NCBI RefSeq assembly: GCF_023276655.1
Contig: NZ_JALGRK010000002.1
Span: 828,433-892,432 of the forward strand
Reading direction: 5' to 3'
From: Olsenella intestinalis
GTDB taxonomy: Bacteria > Actinomycetota > Coriobacteriia > Coriobacteriales > Atopobiaceae
Length of the DNA: 64,000 nt
Shown: positions 1 to 8,380 of the stretch, one piece after another
Numbering within the stretch: position 1 is the first letter of the stretch
Layout: each line of letters starts with the position of its first letter
Made by a program: the position numbers and the translations under genes
Notes under the pieces: model-generated
What the model was told of the DNA's origin: nothing
What the model saw: the letters and a program-made list of their open reading frames with translations, nothing else
The model's database searches: none

Positions 1-306
1 CGCGAGCTCGTTCTCGGCGACCGAGGCGACGTACTCGAGGTAGGGCACGCCGGGGTCGTGCGAGAGCAGGTCGATCGCCGCGAGCACCTCGTCGCCCATG
101 CCGGCCGCGCGCAGGTCGTACAGGGTGAGCTCGGTGTCCTCCACCACGTCGTGGAGGAGGGCGACGCAGACCTCGTCCTCGGTCTCCATCTGCTCGGCGA
201 CGTGGAACGGGTGAAACACGTAGGGCGCGCCCGCCCTGTCGAGCTGGCCGGCGTGGGCCTCGTAGCAGATCCTGAGGGCGACCTTGGTCTTGGGCGTGTA
301 CAGCAT
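1..306 (-). CDS. HD-domain (p)ppGpp-hydrolase-like protein, partial (runs off left edge)
   Basis: The 102 visible codons start at an ATG (complement of 304-306) and continue in frame to base 1, so the C-terminus lies outside the window. The visible part reads as the N-terminal half of an RelA/SpoT-type HD hydrolase: AYEAHAG-like helix 1, then 'YVFHPFHVAEQM' and the metal-binding 'LLHDVVEDT' motif (HD pair). Small stand-alone proteins of this kind (MESH1/SAH type) hydrolyse (p)ppGpp or a related nucleotide in the cytoplasm. A separate synthetase lies at 8381-9439, so the two activities may be split between genes here. Without the C-terminus I cannot exclude a long bifunctional Rel protein. Confidence 0.72.
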   Translation of the reverse strand, partial: MLYTPKTKVALRICYEAHAGQLDRAGAPYVFHPFHVAEQMETEDEVCVALLHDVVEDTELTLYDLRAAGMGDEVLAAIDLLSHDPGVPYLEYVASVAENELA

Positions 307-357
307 GCGGGCTCCTCCGGCCTTGCGCCGTCGCTTCGCGTGGGCATCATCTTCTCA

Positions 358-394
358 CAGAAAGGCGGCGGGGACCCCAAGGTCGCCCGCCGCC
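358..394 (-). terminator. Rho-independent terminator after the DUF5648 gene
   Basis: On the minus strand a GGCGGCGGG / CCCGCCGCC hairpin (364-394) is followed by TTTCTG. It lies downstream of the gene ending at 448. Confidence 0.55.
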
Positions 395-447
395 GTAGGC
401 AAACTGCGTGTTGACTGTCGCGCCGGGGCGCGGGTCCCTGCGCCCCG

Positions 448-1065
448 CTAGACCTCGTCGGTGAACTCGACGCCGTACCAGCCGATGCCCTCCTCCTTCC
501 AGCCGAGCTTGACGAGCTCGTCGTTCTCGAACTTGCTCGGGGTGTAGTTGTGGGTGCCTGAGACCGCGAACGGGTTGTACTGGCGGTAGATGAGCGTGGT
601 CTCGTTGTCGTCCGAGTACCAGCCGATGCCCTCGTAGGACCAGCCGGCCTCGATGAGCGAGAGGCTCTCGGTCGCGCTCGTGGTGTAGTGGTGGTCGCCG
701 CCGTCGGCATAGGGGTTGTACAGGCGGTAGACCGGCGTCTTGGAGTTGGCGGGAGCATGCCAGCCGATGCCCTCGTCGGTCCAGCCGACGTTGACGAGGC
801 TGTCGCGCTCGTAGGTGCTGGAGGTGTAGAAGTGCTCGCCGGTGTAGCGGTTGTACAGGCGAAGCATGTCATACGCGCGGATGACGATGGGCTTGGGGTC
901 CTCGGACGGGTCGGTGGGGTCGACGGGGTCGACGGGCTGGTCCTCCGACAGCTTGGGGTCGGGCTCGAACGGCATGGCCGTGTCGGCCAGGGCGATCGGC
1001 ATGGCCGCGGCGACGGTGAGCGCGGCGGTCACCATGGCGACTGCGAACTTGGCGGGATACCTCAT
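448..1065 (-). CDS. Secreted DUF5648 triple-repeat protein
   Basis: This 205-aa protein has a clear signal peptide (charged start, hydrophobic run, cleavage near ALA-DT at about residue 27) and a Pro/Asp-rich linker. Three repeats of about 45 residues follow (roughly 63-105, 108-153, 155-201). Each has the pattern YRLYNPY...GDHHYTT...E...L...GW..EGIGWY, which matches the DUF5648 repeat found in secreted proteins of Firmicutes and Coriobacteriia, often fused to cell-wall hydrolases. Here the repeats stand alone, with no catalytic or anchoring domain, so the protein is probably released. The RBS AAGGGAG precedes the ATG. The biochemical role is unknown; ligand or cell-wall binding is only a guess. 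Confidence 0.85.
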   Translation of the reverse strand: MRYPAKFAVAMVTAALTVAAAMPIALADTAMPFEPDPKLSEDQPVDPVDPTDPSEDPKPIVIRAYDMLRLYNRYTGEHFYTSSTYERDSLVNVGWTDEGIGWHAPANSKTPVYRLYNPYADGGDHHYTTSATESLSLIEAGWSYEGIGWYSDDNETTLIYRQYNPFAVSGTHNYTPSKFENDELVKLGWKEEGIGWYGVEFTDEV

Positions 1066-1150
1066 GCGAAACTCCCTTCGAAGGAAGACGTCCAGGCTCT
1101 TCTCGAAATGGTACCACCCAGCCAGGGTCGCCCGCGAGCACCGCCACGCG

Positions 1151-1196
1151 AAAGGCGCCCCGCCAGCCGAGGGGTTGTCTCGGCCGACGGGGCGCC
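1151..1196 (-). terminator. Strong hairpin terminator after the large LPXTG gene
   Basis: On the minus strand GGCGCCCCG...CGGCCGAG pairs with CTCGGC...CGGGGCGCC around an ACAACCC loop, followed by TTTCGC. It sits just downstream of the stop at 1222. Confidence 0.7.
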
Positions 1197-1221
1197 CGCT
1201 TGGTGCGTGGTGCCTGGGTGG

Positions 1222-4200
1222 CTAGAGCTCGCCGTCCACTCTGCCGCGACGCAGGGCGAGCGCGCCGCAGAGCGCCACGAGGGCGAGAAGGGCGGCAGCC
1301 GCGCTGGGGGCGACGTCGCCGGTGTCGGGCAGGCGCCTCGCGGCAGGCTGCTCCTGCTGCTGGGAGGGCTGCTCCTCGGGCATGGACTGCTCGCTCGTCT
1401 CGTCGTCGGTGAATTCCCAGGTGTTCACGAACTCGGTGTTGTTGATGTCGTAGCTGCCGTTGTCGGAGCCGTCGTTCTGCAGTGTGATCGTGATGTTCTC
1501 CACGCCGGCCCTGCGGAAGAAGCCGTCCGCGGCGTCGAGCGTGTCGGAGAAGGTCTCGTTCTCGCCGAGGGCGGGAACCTCGACGGCGCGCAGCTCCTGG
1601 CCGGTGTCGGCATTGGCGTAGACGAGGCGGGCGCCCTGGGGCACGATGCCGTCGTTGGTGACGGTCGCGGCCACGGACTCCTGGTCGTCCACGACGCGAT
1701 GGTCGACCTCGAGCGAGAGCGACGGGGCGCCGAAGGAGACGGTCTGCGCCGAGCCCGCGTCCTTCTCGCGCTGGATCTTGCCGGCCGTCACCTCGGCACC
1801 CTTGGGCGCGGCGTAGACGGTGAACTCGCGCGCCTTGTCGAAGAAGTCGCGCGGCGGCAGCGTGTAGTCGAAGGTGGCGTTGCCCTCCCCGTCCATGGCG
1901 ACGGCCTCGTCGGTGCTCGCGACCTTGGTGGCAATGCCGTCCTCGAGGACCCAGATGTCGGAGCCGTCGACGTCGAGCATGCCGTCGTTGACGAAGTGGA
2001 CGTCGACCGGCATGGACTCGCCGGTGTCGTAGGCGTACTCGTCGTAGTCGACGTCGTCCACGCACAGGTGGCTGAGCGAGGCCGCGGTCGACTGGTTGAG
2101 GTTGACCGCGCCGTCGTCTGCGGCCTCGCCCATGCCGTCGAGGGTGGGCTCGGTCGCGAAGATGAACAGGGGCAGGCCGTCGGCATAGGTGGCCGCGTAG
2201 TCGGTCACCACGTCGCTGTCGGCCGTCGCCTCGACGACGGACGTCCAGTCGTCGGCGCCGTTGCCGGTCGTGACGAGCGACTGGATGTCGGTCGTGCCGC
2301 CGGACGTGACGAGGAACGAGACGTTGCCGTTGCAGTTGCTCCCGAGGTCGCCGGCGATGCGGTAGCTCGACGTGGGGAGGTCGACCGCGGCGCCGTCGAG
2401 CACGACCCTGCCCTGGTCATCGGAGCCGCTTGAGCCGTTGATGGAGATGCGCGGGCTCACGGCGTCGTCGCCGGGCTCGCTCAGGATGGCATAGGTCAGC
2501 AGGTCCTCGCCGGAGCACTTGGCGAACTGGGCGTTGCCGGCGCGCTGCGCGATCAGGCTCTCCTTGTCGGCCGTCAGGACGCTGACCGAGGAGGTCGCGA
2601 GGCGCGCGCCGGGCTCGATCGTCGTCTCGCCCGCGGCGGGGTCGACGCCCTCCTCAAGCGACCACGCGCAGCAGGGCTGGCCGTCGAAGACGCCGATGTC
2701 GAAGGAGGACATGGCGCCCGTGAGGGTCTGGGACTCTGCGGACTTCTCCCAGGTTCCGTCAGACGCGCGGTGGTAGAGGCGCACCGTGTGCTCGCCGGCC
2801 GCACCGAGGACCTCGCCACTGTCGCCGGTGGTCTGGTTGGTGTACCAGCCGACGTAGAGGTCGCCGCCGACGCTCATCGCCATGGGATTGGAGGGCATGG
2901 TGCCCTCCTCGGAGCTCTCCTCGCACACGGTCTCGACCGTGACGACATCCTCAGGCGTGATGGTCGCGACGTTGACGTCGAGCTTGGAGCCCACGTCGGC
3001 GATGCTCGCACCCTCGGCGATGGAGCTGTCCGCGGCAAGCCACGAGACGTAGCAGTTCTCGCCGTCCGTCGTGATCGTGGGCGTGTAGTCGGCAAAGGAG
3101 CCGCTCTTCTCGGAAACGTCAATTGGCTTGGGCTCGGTCCACTCGCCGTTCACCAGGCGGGAGTAGACGAGCATGCTGCGGTTCTCGTCGTCGCGGCCCT
3201 CGGCGCCCGGAACCTGGTCAGCGTCGGCGATGTAGGCGATAACGGGACCGGCGTCGGTCGTGGCGCAGGTGAGCTCGGTCTCCCCGTAGATGCCCCTGCG
3301 GATGACGGAGCCGGTGGCGTCGGTGTCGTCGCTGGCCGCGAGCAGGTAGTCGCGCGAGTCGAGCGGGTAGGCCTCGTCGGCCGAGACAGCCAGCGGAGAC
3401 TCGCCGAGCGCGCTCGCGTCGAGCGGGAATGCGCCCTTGACGCCGCGCGGGAGGCTCTTGCCCTTCTTGGAGGTGTAGACGACCTTCTTGCCCTCGAGGA
3501 TCTTCCACGTGTAGACCGTGAAGCCGAAGACCTTCGCCTTGGCGCCCAGCTCGCCGTTCAGGACGATGGAGTCGAGGTAGGCTTCGGGCAGGATCTGGAA
3601 GTCGATGTCGATGCGGCCCTTGCCGTAGGCGCCGACCGAGGCGACGTACTGCAGGCCAAGCCCAACGTAGAGCTCGAGGCCGGCGTAGGCGCCCAGGCCG
3701 AACTTGCCCTCGATGCCCTTGCCCGGCGTCAGCTTGCCGGACAGGACCGCCTTGCCGCCGAGCGTGAAGGTGACGGTGCCCGTGAAGATGAGGTACTGGG
3801 CGTGGCCCTCGGCCTTGACGCCCGTGGAGATGATGAGGTTGACCGCGCGGGGTGCGGCGGGGTCCTTGGTGTTGAACTCCATGTAGCCGCAGATGTTCCA
3901 GTCGAACTTCTTGCCGCCCCAGGAGCCGAGCTTCTTGCCGCTCCAGCCCTTGTCCATCTCGGAGGTCTTCTTGGCAACGGCCTCGTCGGTGTACTTCTGC
4001 CAGACGTTGCCGTTCTTGACGGCGTTGTAGAAGTCCTTGTCCTCGGGGCTGACGTTGATTCCCGCGATGGTGGTGCCGTCGGGGTTGTGCTTGTACTGGA
4101 TCGGCAGCTTGATGGCACCGAGGTTCATGGTCGTGCCGTCGAGGAACTTGAAGCCTGTGTTCTTGAACGTGTACTGCAGGCCGTTGGAGAAGGACCACTG

Positions 4201-4767
4201 GCCGCCGTCGGAGCTCATGCCCGGGATGGAATTATTGCCCGCGGGCTTCTGCTCGGCCGCCTTGCCGTTGGTGATGCGCACGTTGAGCTGGCGCTCGTAG
4301 CGCTTCACGTAGTTGCCCTTGGAGTCCTTGGTGGACGTGATCAGCTTCACCTTCTGGCCCTCGACGAGCTTGTCGCTCTTGAAGCTGATGGGGTTGGTGT
4401 TGAGGTTGCACAGCTCGGTCTGCTTGCCCGACGAGTCCTCGAGGACGAGCTTGCGCAGGCGGTCGCCAGGCCCCAGGCTGCTGTAGGCGTCAGACACGTC
4501 GAGGGTGATGTCGGTCCCCTTCGCCATGCTCGAGTCGAGCGTGGCGACCTCCTTGGTGACGTCGATCTCCTTCGCGCTGCTTCCGACCACCTTGAGCTTG
4601 GCAGAGTCAGGCCGGTCACTCGACGCGGCGTGCGCCTGCGGGACCTGAGGCACGAGGCCCGAAACGAGGGTCACGGCTAGGAATACCGACAGGATCTTTC
4701 TCAGGCGCGTGCGCACATGCGATGGCGTGCGCGCTACTTCGTTCGCTGGGGTCACGGTCTCCTCCAT
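1222..4767 (-). CDS. Large LPXTG-anchored surface protein
   Basis: The protein is about 1181 aa from the ATG at 4767. An in-frame TTG/ATG exists upstream at 4836/4833, but a TATAAT box lies at 4819-4824 between them, which favours the inner start. Signal peptide: Arg-rich n-region (RTRLRKIL), hydrophobic core, AHA-A cleavage. Then comes a long ectodomain without catalytic motifs I can name: a Gly/Lys-rich beta region (about residues 190-460), a WD/propeller-like stretch of repeated 'VGWYTNQTT', 'CYVSWLAAD' and 'CCAWSLEEG' segments (about 500-850), and CARDB-like beta modules ('VHFVNDGMLDVDGSDIWV', 'ATVTNDGIVPQGARLVY', 'ITLQNDGSDNGSYDIN'). It ends in LPDTG, a hydrophobic helix and an Arg-rich tail, a classical sortase signal. 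It is monocistronic with its own terminator. Adhesion or substrate binding is inferred. Confidence 0.85.
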   Translation of the reverse strand: MEETVTPANEVARTPSHVRTRLRKILSVFLAVTLVSGLVPQVPQAHAASSDRPDSAKLKVVGSSAKEIDVTKEVATLDSSMAKGTDITLDVSDAYSSLGPGDRLRKLVLEDSSGKQTELCNLNTNPISFKSDKLVEGQKVKLITSTKDSKGNYVKRYERQLNVRITNGKAAEQKPAGNNSIPGMSSDGGQWSFSNGLQYTFKNTGFKFLDGTTMNLGAIKLPIQYKHNPDGTTIAGINVSPEDKDFYNAVKNGNVWQKYTDEAVAKKTSEMDKGWSGKKLGSWGGKKFDWNICGYMEFNTKDPAAPRAVNLIISTGVKAEGHAQYLIFTGTVTFTLGGKAVLSGKLTPGKGIEGKFGLGAYAGLELYVGLGLQYVASVGAYGKGRIDIDFQILPEAYLDSIVLNGELGAKAKVFGFTVYTWKILEGKKVVYTSKKGKSLPRGVKGAFPLDASALGESPLAVSADEAYPLDSRDYLLAASDDTDATGSVIRRGIYGETELTCATTDAGPVIAYIADADQVPGAEGRDDENRSMLVYSRLVNGEWTEPKPIDVSEKSGSFADYTPTITTDGENCYVSWLAADSSIAEGASIADVGSKLDVNVATITPEDVVTVETVCEESSEEGTMPSNPMAMSVGGDLYVGWYTNQTTGDSGEVLGAAGEHTVRLYHRASDGTWEKSAESQTLTGAMSSFDIGVFDGQPCCAWSLEEGVDPAAGETTIEPGARLATSSVSVLTADKESLIAQRAGNAQFAKCSGEDLLTYAILSEPGDDAVSPRISINGSSGSDDQGRVVLDGAAVDLPTSSYRIAGDLGSNCNGNVSFLVTSGGTTDIQSLVTTGNGADDWTSVVEATADSDVVTDYAATYADGLPLFIFATEPTLDGMGEAADDGAVNLNQSTAASLSHLCVDDVDYDEYAYDTGESMPVDVHFVNDGMLDVDGSDIWVLEDGIATKVASTDEAVAMDGEGNATFDYTLPPRDFFDKAREFTVYAAPKGAEVTAGKIQREKDAGSAQTVSFGAPSLSLEVDHRVVDDQESVAATVTNDGIVPQGARLVYANADTGQELRAVEVPALGENETFSDTLDAADGFFRRAGVENITITLQNDGSDNGSYDINNTEFVNTWEFTDDETSEQSMPEEQPSQQQEQPAARRLPDTGDVAPSAAAALLALVALCGALALRRGRVDGEL

Positions 4768-4818
4768 CCAAGGCGGCGTCGCGGCCGGTGCCACGAGCGG
4801 ATATGCGAATGCAGGGTC

Positions 4819-4824
4819 ATTATA
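4819..4824 (-). promoter_or_regulatory. -10 box (TATAAT) for the large LPXTG gene
   Basis: A consensus TATAAT reads on the minus strand 52 nt before the ATG at 4767. No strong -35 is visible. Its position downstream of the TTG/ATG at 4836/4833 argues that those are not the translation start. Confidence 0.5.
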
Positions 4825-5060
4825 CGTGGTCATCAACTAAACAACTGGCAAAACAGGGGTCGCTCGCGGGTCAAGGCATGCGACGGAAACAAGACGGACT
4901 CACCTGGTTCAGCCTGCCCGCAATGAGCGCGTGCGCTGCCCCGCCCTCCCCCGCCAGCGCGAATCGTAGAGATCTTCTCGTCTTGCGAAAGACGGGCCGA
5001 GGGCGCTGACGTGCGCGGAGTAGACTGTGGCCTCGTGGGCACACGTCAATCGGAGGCAGC

Positions 5061-5543
5061 ATGAAGACGGTCAGGGTCGTCGCGGCAATCATCGAGAACG
5101 ACAATAAGATCTTCGCGACGCAGCGCGGATACGGCGACTTCAAGGACGGCTGGGAGTTCCCTGGCGGCAAGATCGATGAGGGCGAGACGCCCGAGCAGGC
5201 CATCGTCCGCGAGATCCGCGAGGAGCTGGGCTGCACCGTCAGGCCCGAGCGCCTGGTGTGCAACGTGCAGCACGACTACGAGACCTTCCACCTCGACATG
5301 GACTGCTTCCTCTGCTCGGTCGAGGAGGGGCACCTCACCCTGCTCGAGCACGAGGATGCGCGCTGGCTCGACGCCGAGCACATCGACTCGGTCGACTGGC
5401 TTCCCGCCGACGTCAAGGTGGTCGAGGCCCTCAAGGAGCAGCAGGGCTTCTACGGCGAGGAGAACCTCGCCCACATTCGCCGCTCGATCGCTCAGCTCGA
5501 CGCCGGCATGGGTCATGCGCGCGAGCTGGTAGATGAGGACTAA
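5061..5543 (+). CDS. MutT-type Nudix hydrolase
   Basis: This 160-aa protein has a full Nudix box, 'GGKIDEGETPEQAIVREI' followed by REELG (GX5EX7REUXEEXGU), at about residues 34-56. N-terminal 'VVAAIIENDNKIFATQR' and 'WEFPGGK' are typical of the MutT/8-oxo-dGTP diphosphatase group, which hydrolyses oxidised or non-canonical NTPs to NMP and PPi with Mg2+. It is slightly longer than MutT (about 130 aa). RBS CGGAGG lies 5-8 nt before the ATG, and TAGACT near 5022 could be the -10. Its last codons overlap the start of a YoeB-like remnant. The substrate is not certain from sequence. Confidence 0.85.
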   Translation: MKTVRVVAAIIENDNKIFATQRGYGDFKDGWEFPGGKIDEGETPEQAIVREIREELGCTVRPERLVCNVQHDYETFHLDMDCFLCSVEEGHLTLLEHEDARWLDAEHIDSVDWLPADVKVVEALKEQQGFYGEENLAHIRRSIAQLDAGMGHARELVDED

Positions 5544-5700
5544 TAAGAACTTCTCCGACGAGTACTGGGCAGACTACCTCTGGTGGCAAGAGCAGGACAC
5601 AAAGACCCTTTAGCGAATCAACGCGCCAATCAAGACCATCGAGCGCAAGGGAGTCGCGCAAGGGATTGGCAATCTGCCGCTCCGCCTGTTCCCCTACTGA
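5533..5700 (+). pseudogene. YoeB/Txe-family toxin remnant
   Basis: Reading from ATG 5533 gives MRTNKNFSDEYWADYLWW then QEQDTKTL, a TAG at 5611, and in the same frame RINAPIKTIERKGVAQGIGN, ending in TGA at 5698. This closely follows the YoeB mRNA-interferase pattern (W-x-DY-x-x-W, D-K-K-x-L-K-R-I-N-x-L-I-K-D-I-x-R, G-I-G-K-P-E-P-L). The frame is interrupted by one stop and ends before the conserved WSRRI...HRLVY catalytic C-terminus. No intact YefM-type antitoxin gene is adjacent. The ATG overlaps the end of the Nudix gene. It is a dead toxin, not an expressed one. Confidence 0.7.
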
Positions 5701-5822
5701 GCGCCCGACGTGACGTAGTCGAAGAGCTCGTCGGTAATGGTGTGACAGTGCTCCTCGAACGCCTCGACGTCGTAGCTGCGACCCTGCTGCCCCAGCACCC
5801 CGCGCATGTCCGCCCTGCCCAT
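5694..5822 (-). CDS. Possible small ORF, 42 aa, unknown
   Basis: An ATG at 5822 preceded by GAGAGGG opens a 42-aa frame (MGRADMRGVLGQQGRSYDVE and onwards) ending at 5694, overlapping the end of the YoeB remnant on the opposite strand. TAGGAT upstream could be a -10. The composition (acidic C-terminus, no membrane segment) gives no function. It might be a further relic of the decayed toxin locus. Confidence 0.25.
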   Translation of the reverse strand: MGRADMRGVLGQQGRSYDVEAFEEHCHTITDELFDYVTSGAQ

Positions 5823-6006
5823 CTGCCCTCTCTCCGTCGCTTCCCGTACAGCAGAATTGATCCTACCAGGGTGCCGGTTCGCGATCTAGAGGCTGGCGAA
5901 AGGGGCTGGTCCCGATGGCCGTCGAGGCCGCACGTGGGATACCATGTCGCTAGAGACGAGAAAACGCGCGGGCGAGAAGAGCCTGCGCCTTGCAAGGGAG
6001 GACGAC

Positions 6007-6387
6007 ATGGAGCGCGCGGACAGGGCCGTCGAGATCAAGCACAGCAAGAACAACTGCTGCCAGGCCGTGCTTCTGGCCTTCGCCGACGAGCTCGGCATGA
6101 CCGAGGAGCAGCTCCGCCAGCTCGGCTCGCCCTTCGGTCTGGGCATGGGCGCCATGGAAGGCACCTGCGGCGCGCTCGTGGGCGCAGAGATGGTGCTCGG
6201 CCTCGCCCGCTCCGACGGCGGCCAGATGCGCCGCGACGCCTCGGAGCTGCTCGACCGCTTCGTCGAGCGCTGCGGCGCCGAGCGCTGCGCCGACCTCAAG
6301 GGCCGCGACACCGGCGTCATGCTCTGCCCCTGCGACGACTGCGTGCGCAACGCCGTCATCGAGTGCGAGCGGGCCCTTCGGGCCTAG
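6007..6387 (+). CDS. C_GCAxxG_C_C family redox-type protein
   Basis: The start at 6007 is chosen because AAGGGAGG lies 5 nt upstream; a longer frame begins at 5944 without an RBS. The 126-aa product has 'NNCCQAVLLAF', then 'GLGMGAMEGTCGALVGAEMV', and C-terminal 'CGAERCADLKG' and 'CPCDDCV'. This is the Cys pattern that names the C_GCAxxG_C_C family (PF09719-type), small soluble proteins of anaerobes thought to be redox-active or to bind metal. No catalytic role is established for the family. It is convergent with, and overlaps by 4 nt, the EAL gene on the other strand. Confidence 0.85.
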   Translation: MERADRAVEIKHSKNNCCQAVLLAFADELGMTEEQLRQLGSPFGLGMGAMEGTCGALVGAEMVLGLARSDGGQMRRDASELLDRFVERCGAERCADLKGRDTGVMLCPCDDCVRNAVIECERALRA

Positions 6388-8105
6388 GCGATCGACTCGC
6401 CAGCCAGATCGAGGCCTCCATCCGGCGCGGGCTTGCCGAAGAAGTACCCCTGCAGCCTGCCGCAGCCGATGCCCCTCAGGAAGTCAGTCTGCTCGCGCGT
6501 CTCGACGCCCTCGGCGAGCGTCTCGATGCCGAGGCTCTCGGCCATGCGCATGAGCTCCATGAGTATGACGCGGCTCTTCCGTGAGTTGGAGAGCTCGCGC
6601 GAGAAGTGCATGTCGAACTTGATGAGGTCGAAGTCGAGGCGCTGCAGGACGTCGAGCGACGAGTAGCCGCTGCCGAAGTCGTCCATCCAGACGCTGAACC
6701 CAAGCTCGTGCAGGTGGTCGATCTGCTGCTGCATGTAGACGTAGTCGCTGCCGACCACGCTCTCGGTGATCTCGATGTTGACGAGGGCGCGGTCGATGCC
6801 GGCCTCGTCGACGCGGCGGCAGATCTCGCCGATGATGTCGCATGCATCAAAGTCTGCGCGCGAGAGGTTCACCGAAACGGGGACGACCTCCTCCCCCGCC
6901 GCCTTCCTTGCGACCATCTGCTCGAGCACGAGGTCGAGCACGTGCAGGTCGAGCTTGTGGATGAGACGAGCATCCTCCAGGATCGGAATGAACTCGGCGG
7001 GCGAGATCGTCCCGCGCTCGGGGTCGACCCAGCGGGCGAGCGCCTCCCTGTCGCAGACGCGCCGCGTCGCCGACCTCACGATCGGCTGGTAGAAGACCTG
7101 GATCCACCCGCGCTCGATGGCGTGGTCAAGGTTCTGGAGGATGTAGGTCCGCCTCAGCACGAGCTCGCGCAGCGCCTCGTCGAAGACGGAGTACGTCGAG
7201 ACGTACGTCCCGCGGTTGAGGTCGCACGCCATCTTGGCGCGGTCGCAGGCGACGCTGGGGCTGATGCCCTCGTCCTCGCAGACGTAGACGCCAACCCTCA
7301 CGGGAAGCGACCGGCCTCCGTTGGCCTCCTTGCAGGCGACGAGCAGCTCCTCGAGGCGCGCCTCGATGCCTCGTGCGTCGGCGCACGCGACAAAGTGGTC
7401 CTGGCCGATGCGACCGCAGCTCTCGTTGCCGAAGAACCCCACGAGCACCTTGGCGACCGCGCGCAGGAGCTCGTCGCCGGCGGCAAACCCGTACTTGTGG
7501 TTGAAGGCCTTCATGCCGTCCAAGTCGAAGAAGAGCACCGCGAGCGTGCGGCCCTCGTCCGCATAGCTCTGGTGGCGCGCCTCCGCGAGCTCGAAGAAGT
7601 AGGTCATGTTGGGCAGGCCCGTCAGCGAGTCGTACTGCCCCTCGCGAAGCTGGCTCGCCTCGCGCAGCAGCCGGTTGAACGTCGACGTGATCGGGCTCTC
7701 AGCGGAGCCGTCGCGCTCGTAGACGCCCTCGTCGGTGTACCAGACGACGGCCAGTCGCACGCCGTCGGGGGTATAGACGTGCTCGCCGAAGGAGTGCACC
7801 ACCGAAAACTCGCTCGCCCCCGGCGCCTTCGAGCGGTAGACCACCTCGTAGCGGCCGCCCTCGGTCGCGAAGCGCACGGCGGCGTTGGCGATGCGCGACA
7901 CATCGTCGGGGTGCGTGTCGCGGTACATGTCGTTGTCCATCACGAAGTAGGCCTCGTCGCGGTCGTCGAACCCGAACAGGTCGCAGAACCCCCTCGAGAG
8001 CGCGAGCGTCACGACGCGCCTGTCGACGAACTGGTAGACCGCGAACGGGATGCACGACGCCTCCATGAGGCACAGCGCCGACTCTTCGAAGCGATACCTC
8101 TCCAT
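6384..8105 (-). CDS. PAS - degenerate GGDEF - EAL protein (probable c-di-GMP phosphodiesterase)
   Basis: The ATG at 8105 follows GGTGGTGG; the track extends to 8150 without an RBS. The 573-aa protein is soluble. N-terminal PAS-like domain about 1-130 ('DLFGFDDRDEAYFVMDND', 'DVSRIANAAVRFATEGGRYE'); GGDEF domain about 150-310 with 'DSLTGLPN' and 'LFFDLDGMKAFNHKYGFAAG', but the active-site GG[DE]EF is replaced by GRIGQDHF, so cyclase activity is unlikely. EAL domain about 325-565 keeps REALARW, 'NIEITESVV', 'DDFGSGYSSLDVLQRL' and 'LAEGVETREQ'. The degenerate GGDEF may act as a GTP sensor, as in some EAL enzymes. It probably hydrolyses c-di-GMP to pGpG; the signal for PAS is unknown. No flagellar or biofilm genes are nearby. 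Confidence 0.88.
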   Translation of the reverse strand: MERYRFEESALCLMEASCIPFAVYQFVDRRVVTLALSRGFCDLFGFDDRDEAYFVMDNDMYRDTHPDDVSRIANAAVRFATEGGRYEVVYRSKAPGASEFSVVHSFGEHVYTPDGVRLAVVWYTDEGVYERDGSAESPITSTFNRLLREASQLREGQYDSLTGLPNMTYFFELAEARHQSYADEGRTLAVLFFDLDGMKAFNHKYGFAAGDELLRAVAKVLVGFFGNESCGRIGQDHFVACADARGIEARLEELLVACKEANGGRSLPVRVGVYVCEDEGISPSVACDRAKMACDLNRGTYVSTYSVFDEALRELVLRRTYILQNLDHAIERGWIQVFYQPIVRSATRRVCDREALARWVDPERGTISPAEFIPILEDARLIHKLDLHVLDLVLEQMVARKAAGEEVVPVSVNLSRADFDACDIIGEICRRVDEAGIDRALVNIEITESVVGSDYVYMQQQIDHLHELGFSVWMDDFGSGYSSLDVLQRLDFDLIKFDMHFSRELSNSRKSRVILMELMRMAESLGIETLAEGVETREQTDFLRGIGCGRLQGYFFGKPAPDGGLDLAGESIA

Positions 8106-8279
8106 GCCACCACCGATGCGACGTCCCGGGCACGCCGGGGCCATGGTCACGACATCTATACGCTACCATACGACCCACAGAATACGGGCAGGCCCACCAC
8201 CCCCACTCCGCTGGACGGGCGACTGCGTCCGCGGACGCATCACCGCACGCTCGACCTGCGGATACGATGCCCCTTTGAC

Positions 8280-8285
8280 TATACT
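8280..8285 (+). promoter_or_regulatory. -10 box (TATACT) upstream of the (p)ppGpp synthetase
   Basis: TATACT lies 95 nt before the ATG at 8381, in an AT-richer patch of the 275-nt divergent intergenic region. No convincing -35 is visible at 17 nt. Confidence 0.35.
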
Positions 8286-8380
8286 CAAGGCAGATGAGAA
8301 GAGCTTGCCCCCGGCCGCGACGCGTCCGGGGCAGCACGCACACCCATGCCGCACGACGAGCGCGGCAGACGGGAGAGGCC

